In this document: one piece after another, positions 26,584 through 35,132 of the stretch
Layout of the letters: every line of letters starts with the position of its first letter
How positions within the stretch are numbered: the first letter of the stretch is position 1
Origin: Streptomyces sclerotialus
GTDB lineage: Bacteria > Actinomycetota > Actinomycetes > Streptomycetales > Streptomycetaceae
Assembly: GCA_000719105.1 (NCBI GenBank)
Contig: JODX01000010.1
Coordinates: 230,814 to 294,813, forward strand
DNA: 64,000 bases
Direction: 5' to 3'
Program-made: the position numbers and the translations under genes
Notes under the pieces: generated by a model
Told to the model about the DNA's origin: nothing
The model's input: the letters and a program-made list of their open reading frames with translations, nothing else
Databases searched by the model: none

Positions 26584-26778
26584 TCAGAAGTTGATCCCGC
26601 CGAGGAGGCCCGCGAGGCTCTCGCCGCCTGCTTTGATGCTCGGCGCGATGGCCGTACTGGCGAGGTAGAAGCCGAACAGCGTGGCCACGATGGCGTGCGA
26701 GGCCTTCAGTCCGTCCTTGCGGAAGAAGAGGAAGACGATGATGCCGAGCAGGACGACGCCCGAGATGGAAAAGATCAT
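26584..26778 (-). CDS. Small two-helix membrane protein beside FtsK-like gene
   Basis: A 64-residue protein of two hydrophobic helices: SISGVVLLGIIVFLFFRKDG and then SHAIVATLFGFYLASTAIAP, ending SIKAGGESLAGLLGGINF. Its ATG at 26778 has an AGGAGAG site. Similar short proteins lie next to TraB/FtsK-type genes in actinomycete integrative elements, as I recall. It is co-directional with the degenerate translocase-like gene, starting 42 bases before it. Confidence 0.75.
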   Translation of the reverse strand: MIFSISGVVLLGIIVFLFFRKDGLKASHAIVATLFGFYLASTAIAPSIKAGGESLAGLLGGINF

Positions 26779-27103
26779 TTGTGCTCTCCTGGTCGATGGG
26801 GACAGTCACCATGAGTTCTTCCAGGGTCACAGGATGTATCTATACGACAAAAGGTGCAAATGGGTGATTGTCGGACGGTTTCACCTGGTCGGTGGAGTCG
26901 ACCTTGGCCCCGTCTGACCAGCGCTGTTGCGCTCGGCAGGGTCTGCTGTGATCTTTGCCTCGGGCACCCCCGGGCATGTGCGTCCGACGCCCAGTACCCT
27001 GGCGATTCACCCGGACGGCGGCACCGGAACGCCGCCGTCCGCACCCACCACGTCATCCCCGAGCTCACCCGAGCTCGACTGCTCGCTGAGAGGCGGTCCG
27101 GCC

Positions 27104-27496
27104 ATGAGTGAAGCCCCCGACCCGGAGGTCGTGGAGCTCGCGACCAAGATCTTCGACCTGGCGCGCCGCGGCCGCACGGAGGAGCTCGTGGCGTACGTCG
27201 ACGCGGGCGTTCCGGCCAACCTCACCAACGACCGGGGGGACACCCTCGTGATGCTCGCGGCCTACCACGGTCACGCGGAGGCCGTACGCGCCCTGCTGGC
27301 CCGCGGCGCCGAGGCCGACCGTGCCAACGACCGAGGCCAGACGCCGCTCGCGGGCGCGGTCTTCAAGGGGGAGCGGGAGGTCGTCCAGGCCCTCGTCGAC
27401 GGCGGCGCGGATCCGCTCGCCGGCACTCCGTCGGCCGTCGACACGGCCCGGATGTTCGGCAAGACGGAACTCCTGGATCTGTTCGGCGCACACTGA
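27104..27496 (+). CDS. Ankyrin-repeat protein
   Basis: A 130-residue soluble protein made of about three ankyrin repeats: GRTEELVAYVDAGVPANLTN, then DRGDTLVMLAAYHGHAEAVR (with ALLARGAEADRAN) and GQTPLAGAVFKGEREVVQAL. Bacterial ankyrins bind proteins; the partner is unknown. ATG 27104 follows a short GC-rich leader. The 325-base region 26779-27103 holds divergent promoters, with an A/T-rich patch (TATAGAT on the minus strand near 26835) that could serve the membrane pair. Confidence 0.82.
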   Translation: MSEAPDPEVVELATKIFDLARRGRTEELVAYVDAGVPANLTNDRGDTLVMLAAYHGHAEAVRALLARGAEADRANDRGQTPLAGAVFKGEREVVQALVDGGADPLAGTPSAVDTARMFGKTELLDLFGAH

Positions 27497-27692
27497 TCCG
27501 AGCGTTCTGACCAGCAAAAACACGGAAGACGGGGGAGGCGGTGCAGGGCCGCCGGAAATTTCGGTCGCGGCAGGAAGAACCGCCGGGTCATCATGACGTC
27601 GTGATTCACGGACGCGAGGGCTGGGCAGGTGTTGCCGCACCGCGCGGGCCGTGACGCGGTCCGCGAGGGCCACAGACGAGAGGCAGAGGAAG

Positions 27693-27752
27693 ATGGGCTA
27701 CAGCAAGCAGAAGACGGCGGGCGCTCCGACGTGTTGTCACGCGGCCAGGTAG
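27693..27752 (+). CDS. 19-codon leader peptide with a Cys-Cys pair
   Basis: ATG at 27693 behind AGAGGAAG encodes MGYSKQKTAGAPTCCHAAR and stops at TAG 27750. Both cysteines use TGT, the rare codon in high-GC genomes, whereas nearly every other codon ends in G or C. The stop is 45 bases before the start of the HEAT-like gene. A tiny frame with its own ribosome site, a paired rare codon and a position just before a gene is the layout of a translational leader. It is too short for usual gene callers. Cysteine-responsive leaders are known in mycobacteria; a cysteine link here is inference. Confidence 0.6.
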   Translation: MGYSKQKTAGAPTCCHAAR

Positions 27753-27797
27753 TGCGAATCCCCGGTTGCGTCGACGCTTGATGTGAGGCTGTTTCCC

Positions 27798-29216
27798 ATG
27801 TTCGAACCGGTCATAGCGCCCAGCGGTACGCTGCTCGGCCTGTTGCAGCGGGGCCGCGGCGACGGCACGCTGCACGCGCTCACCGCCCCGCGGGCCGAGG
27901 CGCTCGCGGCCCTCGACCACTGCGTGCTGAGCGACCCCCGCCACGACTGGCAGCTGGAGAACCGCTCGCTGTATTACGCCCGGCTCTACCTCGACCTGCA
28001 CGGCGGACTCGAAGAGATCGAGCGGCACCTCTTCGCCCCCGAGGACGTCCTGGACACGTGCGAATCGCGCACCGGGCTCGCCCTCGCGGTCCTCGGGCAC
28101 CTCGCCTCGTACGGCCGGCGGGACGCCCTGGACCTGCTCCGCAGGTACGCCGCCGCGGGCACCAACTGGGCCTGGGCCCTCGACGAACTCGCCCTCAGGG
28201 ACGACGACGCCGGTCTGCGCGCCCTCGCCGCACCCGTCCTCGCACGCTTCGCCACCGACGCCGAGGGCGAGGCCGAGCTGGCCGCCGCCGTCCGCGACGC
28301 CTTCGAGCCCCGCCCCTGGCGGCTCTGGGCCGAGGATTCCCGCGCACCGATCGCCACGCGCGTGCGTGCCGCCCAGGAGGCCGGCTGCTTCGACCGCTGG
28401 CAGCGGCAGATGACGTCCTCCGGCCCTCGTCCGGGGTGGAGTGTGCGGGCCGTCCTCGAATGGGCCCGGCAGGGCCTGGAGCGCGGCGCCGCCCTGCACG
28501 TCCCGGCCGCCCGCTGCCTCATGGCCGTCGCCGGGCCCGAGGACCGACCCGAGATCGTCGCCGCCGCGCGCGGCGGCGACGACGGCGCCCGCTGCACCGC
28601 CCTGCGCTACCTCGCCGACGGCAACGATCCCGACGCCCTCGAGCTGATCGAGGGCGCCGTGGCCGACGGTTCGTCGGCCGTCGTCGACGCCGCCGTCGAC
28701 GCCTTCGAGCGGATGCGCAGCGTCGCCGCCGTGGAGCGCGCACGCCGCTGGGCGCACCGGCCGGACGTGCTCGGCACCGCCGCCGGACGGGTGCTGGCCT
28801 GCCGGGGCGGTACCCAGGACAGCGATCTGGTGCTGGCCGCGCTCCGCGAGGCCGTACGGGGAGAGGGCCCCGACGCGCCCACCCTGTGGACGCTCGTCGA
28901 CGGCGCCGGACGCCTCGGCATCGTCTGCGCCGCACCCGTGCTGCGCCATGTCTACCGCGAGACCGCCTCCTCCCATCTCCGCGGCCGCGCCGCCCGGGCC
29001 CTCGCCGCCACCGATCCGTCCTTCCCGTCCGGCTTCGCCGTCGAGTGCCTCTGGGACTGCGAGGAGTCCACGCGCGAGGTCGCCGCACGGAACGCCGAGA
29101 CCGGTGACGCGCGCGTGGTCGACCAGTTGCGCCGGCTCGCCGCCGACCCCGCCGAGGAGGCCGAGGTGCAGACGGCCGTCCGCAGCCGGATCGGACCCGA
29201 CATGCCCGCAGTGTGA
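27798..29216 (+). CDS. HEAT-like helical-repeat protein
   Basis: A 472-residue alpha-helical protein, probably a HEAT-type solenoid. Helical units recur through the protein, for example SSAVVDAAVDAFERMRSVAA, HLRGRAARALAATDPSFPSG and EESTREVAARNAETGD. No catalytic motif is seen. ATG 27798 is used with the TGAGG ribosome site nine bases before it; a GTG at 27783 is an alternative. A 19-codon leader ORF lies immediately upstream. The 286 bases between the ankyrin gene and this gene contain that leader and little else. It probably binds a partner protein; none is known. Confidence 0.75.
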   Translation: MFEPVIAPSGTLLGLLQRGRGDGTLHALTAPRAEALAALDHCVLSDPRHDWQLENRSLYYARLYLDLHGGLEEIERHLFAPEDVLDTCESRTGLALAVLGHLASYGRRDALDLLRRYAAAGTNWAWALDELALRDDDAGLRALAAPVLARFATDAEGEAELAAAVRDAFEPRPWRLWAEDSRAPIATRVRAAQEAGCFDRWQRQMTSSGPRPGWSVRAVLEWARQGLERGAALHVPAARCLMAVAGPEDRPEIVAAARGGDDGARCTALRYLADGNDPDALELIEGAVADGSSAVVDAAVDAFERMRSVAAVERARRWAHRPDVLGTAAGRVLACRGGTQDSDLVLAALREAVRGEGPDAPTLWTLVDGAGRLGIVCAAPVLRHVYRETASSHLRGRAARALAATDPSFPSGFAVECLWDCEESTREVAARNAETGDARVVDQLRRLAADPAEEAEVQTAVRSRIGPDMPAV

Positions 29217-29367
29217 ACGGCCGGATGGACAACCGCATGAACACCGGGTGACCCGGGGGGAAGGCCCGCGGAGCGGAAGGGGCGCGGAGCGCAACGCTCA
29301 TGGGACGTTCCCCGCCCGGAAAGATCCACGTTGACGCGTCCACGTCCAACGCCACGACAACACCCGT

Positions 29368-30501
29368 ATGCGTGTCGTCATCGTGACCGAGTCCTTCCCG
29401 CCCGATGTGAACGGCGTGGCCCACTGCGCCCTGCAGACCGCACGGCACCTCGCCGAGCGCGGTCACGCCCCGCTCGTCGTCGCCCCGGCGACCGCCGCCG
29501 GCACCGCGGGCACCGCGCTCGATGCCACGGCGCCGTGCCCCGTCGTCCGTGTCCCCTCCCTCCCGCTCCCGGGCTACCCCCAGGTCCGGGTCGCCCTCCC
29601 CAGCCGGCGCGTCGCCGCGGCGCTCACCGAGCACCGCGCCGACCTCGTCCACCTGGCCGGCCCCTTCGTCCTCGGCGTGCGCGGCATGGCGGCCGCCGCC
29701 CGCCTCGGCATCCCCGCCGTCGCCGTCTACCAGACCGACCTCGCCGGATACGCCCGCACCTACATGGGCGCCGGGGAGGCCGCCGCCTGGCGGCGCATCC
29801 GCTCCGTGCACACCGCCGCCGACCGCACCCTCGCGCCGTCCAGCGCGGCCCTGCACGACCTGGAGGCGCACGGGGTGCCCCGGGTCCGGCTCTGGCCGCG
29901 CGGTGTGGACACCGGCCGCTTCCGCCCCGGGCACCGGGACGCGGCGCTGCGGCGCGGCCTGGCGCCGAACGGTGAACTCCTCGTCGGCTACGTCGGCCGG
30001 CTCGCCCCCGAGAAGCAGGTGGACCTGCTCGCGGGGGTGTGCGGGATGGACGGCGTACGGGTCGTCGTCGTGGGCGACGGGCCCAGCGAGCCGGGACTGC
30101 GCGAGACGCTGCCGGGGGCCGTCTTCCTGGGCCGCCGCACCGGCGACGACCTCGCGCGCGTCTTCGCCTCGCTGGACGTCTTCGTGCACACCGGGCCCTT
30201 CGAGACCTTCTGCCAGACGGTGCAGGAGGCCATGGCGAGCGGGGTGCCCGTCGTCGCGCCCGCCGCCGGCGGCCCGCTGGACCTGGTGGCCCACGGACGG
30301 ACCGGCCTGCTCGTCCCGCCGGGCGACGCGGCCGCCGTAAGGGACGCCGTGTGGTCCCTGGCCGCCGATCCGCGGCTGCGCGCGGCCTTCGGGGCCGCCG
30401 GGCGTGCGGCCGTCGAGGGGCGCACCTGGGAGGCCGTGGGGGACCTGCTCGTCGGGCACTACACGGAGGTCCTGGCGGGGCGGACGGTGGTGGCGGCATG
30501 A
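29368..30501 (+). CDS. GT4 glycosyltransferase, MgtA/mannosyltransferase-like
   Basis: A 377-residue GT-B enzyme. The N-terminus VIVTESFPPDVNGVAHCAL and the helix AVAVYQTDLAGYARTYMG resemble GDP-mannose-dependent lipid alpha-mannosyltransferases of actinobacteria. The donor site is in LLVGYVGRLAPEKQVDLLAG and the EX7E-type segment FETFCQTVQEAMASGVPVVA. It is the first of three coupled genes (ATGA overlap at 30498), probably for a mannolipid or phosphatidylinositol mannoside. The acceptor is inferred only. Confidence 0.85.
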   Translation: MRVVIVTESFPPDVNGVAHCALQTARHLAERGHAPLVVAPATAAGTAGTALDATAPCPVVRVPSLPLPGYPQVRVALPSRRVAAALTEHRADLVHLAGPFVLGVRGMAAAARLGIPAVAVYQTDLAGYARTYMGAGEAAAWRRIRSVHTAADRTLAPSSAALHDLEAHGVPRVRLWPRGVDTGRFRPGHRDAALRRGLAPNGELLVGYVGRLAPEKQVDLLAGVCGMDGVRVVVVGDGPSEPGLRETLPGAVFLGRRTGDDLARVFASLDVFVHTGPFETFCQTVQEAMASGVPVVAPAAGGPLDLVAHGRTGLLVPPGDAAAVRDAVWSLAADPRLRAAFGAAGRAAVEGRTWEAVGDLLVGHYTEVLAGRTVVAA

Positions 30502-31757
30502 ACGGACGCGCGCGTGGGAGCGGTGGTGGGGCCGGACCCCTGCTGCCCGGTGCGCCGACCGGCACGCAGGCGGCGGGGGCGTCGCCGCCGGACGGCCGCG
30601 GCGCGGGCCTGCGGATCGTGCGGCTCGCCAACTTCGTGGCGCCCGCGTCCGGCGGACTGCGTACCGCACTGCGGGAACTGGGCAAGGGGTACGCGACGGC
30701 CGGGCACGAACCGGTCCTCGTCGTGCCCGGCGAGCGGCACACCGACGAGGAGACCGAGCAGGGCAGGGTCGTCACCCTGCCGGGACCGCTGCTGCCCGGC
30801 ACCGGCGGCTACCGCGTCCTCACGGACCGGCGGCGCGTCGCCGGACTGCTCCAGTCGCTCGCACCCGACCGCCTGGAGGTCTCCGACCGCACCACCCTGC
30901 GCTGGACCGGGCGGTGGGCCCGGCGGGCCCGGGTCCCCGCGGTCATGGTCTCCCACGAGACCGCCGACGGGGTGCTGCGCACCTGGGGACTGCCCGAGGG
31001 ACCGGCCCGGCGGGCCGCCGACGCCCTCAACGTCCGTACGGCGCACTCCTACGCGCGCGTGGTGTGCACCACCGAGTTCGCCGAGCGCGAGTTCCTGCGG
31101 ATCGGGGCGCGCAACGTCGTCCGGGCGCCGCTCGGTGTCGACCTCGCCGGAAGGCATCCCGCGCTGCGGGACGCGGGGCTGCGTGCCCGGCACGCGCGCG
31201 TGGGCGACGCGCTGCTGGTGATGTGCTCCCGGCTGTCCGTGGAGAAGCGGCCCGGCACGGCGCTCGACGCGCTGGAGGCGCTGCTGCGGCGCGGCCGGCG
31301 TGCGGTGCTGGTCGTCGCCGGGGACGGGCCGTTGCGCGGGCGCCTGGAACAGCGGGCGCACCGGCTGCCCGTGACGTTCCTCGGGCACCTGGACGACCGT
31401 GCCGCACTGGGCGCACTCCAGGCCTCGGCCGACGTGTGCCTGGCCCCGGGGCCCGCGGAGACGTTCGGGCTCGCCGCGCTGGAGGCGATGGCCTGCGGCA
31501 CGCCGGTGGTGGCCAGCGCCTCGTCCGCGCTGCCGGAGGTCGTCGGAGCCGCCGGGGCCACCGCGTCGGACAGCGGGGAGGCGTTCGCCGACGCGGTGGA
31601 GCTGCTGCTCGGGCGCCCGGAGCACGAGCGCCGGGAGGCCGCACGCGCGCGTGCGGAGCTCTTCGGTTGGCGGACCGCCGTCGACGCCTTCCTCACGGTG
31701 CACGACGCCCCCGTACGGCTGCCGGTGCGGGAGGGCGCGGGGGAGGGTGTGCGATGA
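30498..31757 (+). CDS. GT4 glycosyltransferase
   Basis: A 419-residue GT-B enzyme, with a disordered Gly-rich N-terminus of ~35 residues. Motifs are IVRLANFVAPASGGLRTALR, LEVSDRTTLRWTGRWAR, LLVMCSRLSVEKRPGTALDA and ETFGLAALEAMACGTPVVAS (the EX7E donor site). Its ATG overlaps the stop of the first glycosyltransferase and its stop overlaps the SGNH gene, so the three are translationally coupled. Linkage and donor sugar are not readable. Confidence 0.84.
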   Translation: MNGRARGSGGGAGPLLPGAPTGTQAAGASPPDGRGAGLRIVRLANFVAPASGGLRTALRELGKGYATAGHEPVLVVPGERHTDEETEQGRVVTLPGPLLPGTGGYRVLTDRRRVAGLLQSLAPDRLEVSDRTTLRWTGRWARRARVPAVMVSHETADGVLRTWGLPEGPARRAADALNVRTAHSYARVVCTTEFAEREFLRIGARNVVRAPLGVDLAGRHPALRDAGLRARHARVGDALLVMCSRLSVEKRPGTALDALEALLRRGRRAVLVVAGDGPLRGRLEQRAHRLPVTFLGHLDDRAALGALQASADVCLAPGPAETFGLAALEAMACGTPVVASASSALPEVVGAAGATASDSGEAFADAVELLLGRPEHERREAARARAELFGWRTAVDAFLTVHDAPVRLPVREGAGEGVR

Positions 31758-32599
31758 AGGAGCGGAGGTTCGTGGCGCTCGGCGACTCGCTGACCGAGGG
31801 GGTCGGTGATCCCCTAGGGACCGGCTGGCGCGGCTGGGCCGCCCTCCTCGCCGAAGGGCTCGGGCCCGGCGTGAGGTTCACCAACCTCGCCGTCAGCGGC
31901 GCCCAGACCCTCGACGTCCTCCAGCGGCAGACCCCCGCCGCGCTGGCCCTGGGCCCGGACGTCGTCTCCGTGGTCGTGGGCGTCAACGACACCTTGCGTC
32001 GCACCTTCGACATCCGTGCCGTCGCCGCCCGCCTGGACGAGGTGTACGGGGCCTTCCGCGCGCGGGACGCGGTTCTGCTCACCGCCTGCCTGCCCGACCC
32101 CGGCGTACTGCTCGGGCTGCCCGGCGCGCTGGCCAGGCCGCTCGCCCGGCGGCAGCAGGGGGTCAACGCAGTGGTCCACGCGCTGTCCGAACGGTACGGG
32201 GCGGTCCACCTGCACGCCTGCGAGGGCGCGTGGGTGACGGACCGCACGATGTGGAGCGCCGACCGGCTGCACCCCGGGGAGCGCGGCCACCGGCAGCTCG
32301 CACTGCGCTTCCACGCGCTGCTGGCCGAGGCGGGCATCGCGAGCGGTGCCGCGCCCGGTGCTGAGCCCCGGCTGCCCGGGCCCTCCCGGTCGGCCGCCCT
32401 GTGGTGGCTGGCCACGCGGGGCACCGGCTGGGTCGCCCGGCGGTGCACCGACCTGCTGCCGCAGCTCCTCGCCCTCGCCGCCGCCGAGGTCCGCCACCAG
32501 GCCCGCGGCACGAGTGCCCGGCTGGACCTCGGCGCCGCCCGCGCCGTGGCGTCGGCGCTGGCCGGGCTGACGGGCGGGGAACAGGTGGACGCCGCTTGA
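31754..32599 (+). CDS. SGNH/GDSL-family hydrolase
   Basis: A 281-residue hydrolase of the SGNH superfamily. Block I is FVALGDSLTEGVGDP (catalytic Ser), block III is VVVGVNDTLRR (Gly/Asn) and block V is WSADRLHPGERGHRQLA (Asp and His). There is no signal peptide. ATG 31754 overlaps the upstream stop. In this operon it may remove or add an acyl group on the glycolipid made by the two GTs; that is inference. The last ~90 residues contain amphipathic helices beyond the catalytic domain. Confidence 0.88.
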   Translation: MKERRFVALGDSLTEGVGDPLGTGWRGWAALLAEGLGPGVRFTNLAVSGAQTLDVLQRQTPAALALGPDVVSVVVGVNDTLRRTFDIRAVAARLDEVYGAFRARDAVLLTACLPDPGVLLGLPGALARPLARRQQGVNAVVHALSERYGAVHLHACEGAWVTDRTMWSADRLHPGERGHRQLALRFHALLAEAGIASGAAPGAEPRLPGPSRSAALWWLATRGTGWVARRCTDLLPQLLALAAAEVRHQARGTSARLDLGAARAVASALAGLTGGEQVDAA

Positions 32600-32696
32600 G
32601 CAGCGGGAGTGGGCGAGCGGGTGCAGCGGGGTGCCCGACGTCGTACGGCCCCGGCCGGCCGCCGTTCCGGCCCGGGCGGCCCGCAGCCCCGGGGTT

Positions 32697-33569
32697 TCAG
32701 CCCTGATGCCGTACGGCCACGAACCGCACCGGCGTTCCGGGCGCGGCCTGGGCCGCGGCGGGCAGGTCGGCCGGGTGGACCACCGCGATCACCGGATAGC
32801 CGCCGGTCGTCGGATGGTCGGCGAGGAAGACCACCGGGCGGCCGTCCGGCGGGACCTGGACGCCGCCCAGCACCATGCCCTCACTGGGCAGTTCGCCCGC
32901 GACCGCCCGCTCCAGGGCGGGACCCTCCGTGCGCAGGCCGATGCGGTTGCTCGCGGCCGACACGGTGTACGGGTGCGACGTGAAGGTGCGCAGGGCGGCC
33001 GCCGTGAACCAGTCGTCGCGCGGGCCCCGGGTCACCCGCAGCACGAGTGCGGCGGGCGGGGCGGGATGCGGGACGACGTCCACGCGCGCGCGTGGCGCCG
33101 CCGGCGGGCCGAGGGGCAGTACGGTGCCGTCGGTCAGCGGGGCGGGCCCCAGCCCGGACAGGAGGTCGGTCGAGCGGCTGCCCAGCACCGGTTCGACGGC
33201 CACGCCACCGGAGACGGCGAGATAGCCGCGGACCCCTGAGCGGACGGGCCCCAGGTCGAGCAGCGCCCCTCCGGGCACCCGCAGCGCAGCGCCCCAGGCC
33301 GCCGGGCGTCCGTCCACGGTGACCGGACAGGGCGCGCCCCCGACGGCCACGGTCACGGTCGAACGCGGCCGCACCGAACAGCCGTTGAGCGTGGTCTCCA
33401 GAACGGCGGCGTCCGCGTGATTGCCCACCAGACGGTTGACCAGTGCGGCGGCGGGCGCGTCCAGGACCCCGGAGCGGGGCACGCCGAGGTGGGCATGGCC
33501 GGGCCGCCCCCGGTCCTGGACGGTCGTGAGGGCACCGGCGCGCACGACCACGAGGGCACCGTCGGTCAT
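32697..33569 (-). CDS. pxpC: 5-oxoprolinase subunit C / biotin-dependent carboxyltransferase-like (KipA)
   Basis: A 290-residue cyclophilin-like protein. Motifs are ALTTVQDRGRPGHAHLGVPR at the N-terminus, GNHADAAVLETTLNG and DHPTTGGYPVIAVVHPADLP, all typical of PxpC/KipA. With PxpB and PxpA it opens 5-oxoproline to glutamate using ATP. Its ATG overlaps the stop of pxpB (33566-33569), so subunits are coupled. No pxpA gene is in the window. Confidence 0.92.
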   Translation of the reverse strand: MTDGALVVVRAGALTTVQDRGRPGHAHLGVPRSGVLDAPAAALVNRLVGNHADAAVLETTLNGCSVRPRSTVTVAVGGAPCPVTVDGRPAAWGAALRVPGGALLDLGPVRSGVRGYLAVSGGVAVEPVLGSRSTDLLSGLGPAPLTDGTVLPLGPPAAPRARVDVVPHPAPPAALVLRVTRGPRDDWFTAAALRTFTSHPYTVSAASNRIGLRTEGPALERAVAGELPSEGMVLGGVQVPPDGRPVVFLADHPTTGGYPVIAVVHPADLPAAAQAAPGTPVRFVAVRHQG

Positions 33570-34183
33570 GGCGCCCCCATCGGGATGAAGCGGACGCGGA
33601 CGCCCGGTCTCAGCAGGGCCGCCGGGTCGCGGGTGTGGTCCCACAGCACCGCGTCGGTCCTGCCGATCAGCTGCCAGCCGCCGGGGGAGGAGCGCGGATA
33701 CACGCCCGTGTACGGGCCCGCCAGGCCGACCGAGCCCGCCGGGACGGCCGTCCGCGGGGTCGCCCGGCGCGGGACCTCGCGGGGCAGCCCGGTCAGATAG
33801 CCGAATCCGGGTGCGAATCCGCAGAACGCGACCCGGAACACGGCCGCCGCGTGGATGCGGGCCACCTCGTCCTCCGCCACGCCCCAATGAGCGGCGACGT
33901 CCGCCAGGTCGGGTCCGTCGTAGTGCACACGGATCTCGACGATGTCCTCCGCGCGCGCGGGTACGGGCGGCACCTCCCAGGAGGCGAGCCGCCCGGCCAG
34001 GCGGGAGGGGGCGTCCAGGCCGTCGAGGAGGACGGTCCGGGCGGCGGGGACGATCTCGGTGGCGGTGAACTCGCCCGTGGCGCGGCGGCGCAGCAGTTCG
34101 GCGTGGAGCGCCTGGGCCTCCTCGCCGGACGCCACCTCGATCAGCAGCGCATGGTCCCCGACCGGCAGTGCCCTCATGTGCAC
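33566..34183 (-). CDS. pxpB: 5-oxoprolinase subunit B / KipI-like
   Basis: A 205-residue protein. The C-terminal carboxyltransferase subdomain has FRVAFCGFAPGFGYLTGLPR and PAGSVGLAGPYTGVYPRSSP with GGWQLIG, the strong KipI/PxpB signature. Its role with PxpC is in 5-oxoproline cleavage. The start is the ATG at 34183, though 34177 is also in frame. It follows the DUF1445 gene by only 14 bases. Confidence 0.92.
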   Translation of the reverse strand: MHMRALPVGDHALLIEVASGEEAQALHAELLRRRATGEFTATEIVPAARTVLLDGLDAPSRLAGRLASWEVPPVPARAEDIVEIRVHYDGPDLADVAAHWGVAEDEVARIHAAAVFRVAFCGFAPGFGYLTGLPREVPRRATPRTAVPAGSVGLAGPYTGVYPRSSPGGWQLIGRTDAVLWDHTRDPAALLRPGVRVRFIPMGAP

Positions 34184-34197
34184 GCCTCCATGTGGTG

Positions 34198-34995
34198 TCA
34201 GGCCACCCGGTACTGCTCGTCCCGGGCGTCCGTGAGGAACATCTCGCCCGGGGCGTGGGTGAGGGCGAACGGCGGTCGCGAGGCCGTCACCACCGCCTGG
34301 GGTGTCACCCCGCAGGCCCAGAACACCGGGATGTCGTCCGGTTCGGTGTCCACCGGGTCACCGAAGTCCGGGCGGGACAGGTCCGCGATGCCGAGGCCCG
34401 ACGGCTCGCCGCAGTGCACCGGGCTGCCGTGCACGGCCGGAAGCAGACTGGTCTCCCGGATGGCGGTCGCCACATGCTGCGGCGGCACCGGCCGCATCGA
34501 CACCACCATGGGGCCGCGCAGCCGCCCCGCGGGACGGCACTGACGGCTCGTGACGTACATCGGCACGTTGCGTCCCTGCTCGACGTGGCGCAGCGGGACG
34601 CCGTTCTCGGCGAGTGCCCACTCGAAGGTGAAACTGCACCCGATCAGGAAGGACACCAGGTCCTCGCGCCAGACGTCGGTCACGTCCGTGGGCTCGGCCA
34701 CCAGCTCGCCGTTCTCCCACACCCGGTAGCCCGGCAGATCGGTGCGCAGGTCCGCACCCGGCGCGAGCGGGGTGGCCCAGGAACCGGCGTCCGTGACGTC
34801 CAGCACCGGGCACGGCTTGGGATTGCGCTGGCAGAACAGCAGCATCTCGTACGCCCAGTCGGCCGGTACCGAGATCAGGTTCGCCTGGGTGTACCCGGCC
34901 GCGATGCCGGCGGTGGGACCGGTGAGGCCCGCACGGAACCGTGCACGGGCCTCGTTCGCGGTCCACGCGCGCGCGTTCTCCTGGTCGAACGTCAT
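34198..34995 (-). CDS. DUF1445 putative hydro-lyase
   Basis: A 265-residue protein of the DUF1445/PSPTO_5379-like hydro-lyase family. Typical segments are [40 protein letters not shown], and [20 protein letters not shown]; the end [13 protein letters not shown] is also conserved. Related proteins convert D-glutamate-like acids to cyclic forms, which fits the neighbouring oxoprolinase genes. The ATG at 34995 has an AAGGA site six bases upstream. A GTG at 35136 overlapping the MFS stop is the alternative; it would add 47 low-complexity residues from a repeat tract. Confidence 0.85.
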   Translation of the reverse strand: MTFDQENARAWTANEARARFRAGLTGPTAGIAAGYTQANLISVPADWAYEMLLFCQRNPKPCPVLDVTDAGSWATPLAPGADLRTDLPGYRVWENGELVAEPTDVTDVWREDLVSFLIGCSFTFEWALAENGVPLRHVEQGRNVPMYVTSRQCRPAGRLRGPMVVSMRPVPPQHVATAIRETSLLPAVHGSPVHCGEPSGLGIADLSRPDFGDPVDTEPDDIPVFWACGVTPQAVVTASRPPFALTHAPGEMFLTDARDEQYRVA

Positions 34996-35000
34996 GGGAC

Positions 35001-35128
35001 GGTCCTTCGGGAGGTCCTTCGGAGGGCCCTTCGGGAGGTCTTCGGGAAGGTCTTTCGGGAGGCCGAGGTCTTTGGGGTTCAGGTCCGCGGGGCGGTCCTG
35101 GGCGGTGGTGCGTTCCTGGGCGGTGGTG
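35001..35128. repeat. Two tandem-repeat tracts between MFS and DUF1445 genes
   Basis: 35001-35077 holds about six degenerate 11-17-bp units based on GGTCCTTCGGGA, which on the minus strand supply AAGGACC ribosome-site-like motifs. 35093-35110 and 35111-35128 are an 18-bp pair differing at one position. The minus-strand frame is open across both and codes for Lys/Asp/Leu/Pro-rich and Thr/Ala/Gln-rich repeats. Confidence 0.75.
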
Positions 35129-35132
35129 CGGT

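Noticed and set aside
27497..27692. Possible cobalamin or other riboswitch upstream of the leader ORF
   Set aside because: No B12-box or other conserved core; only GC-rich short stems.
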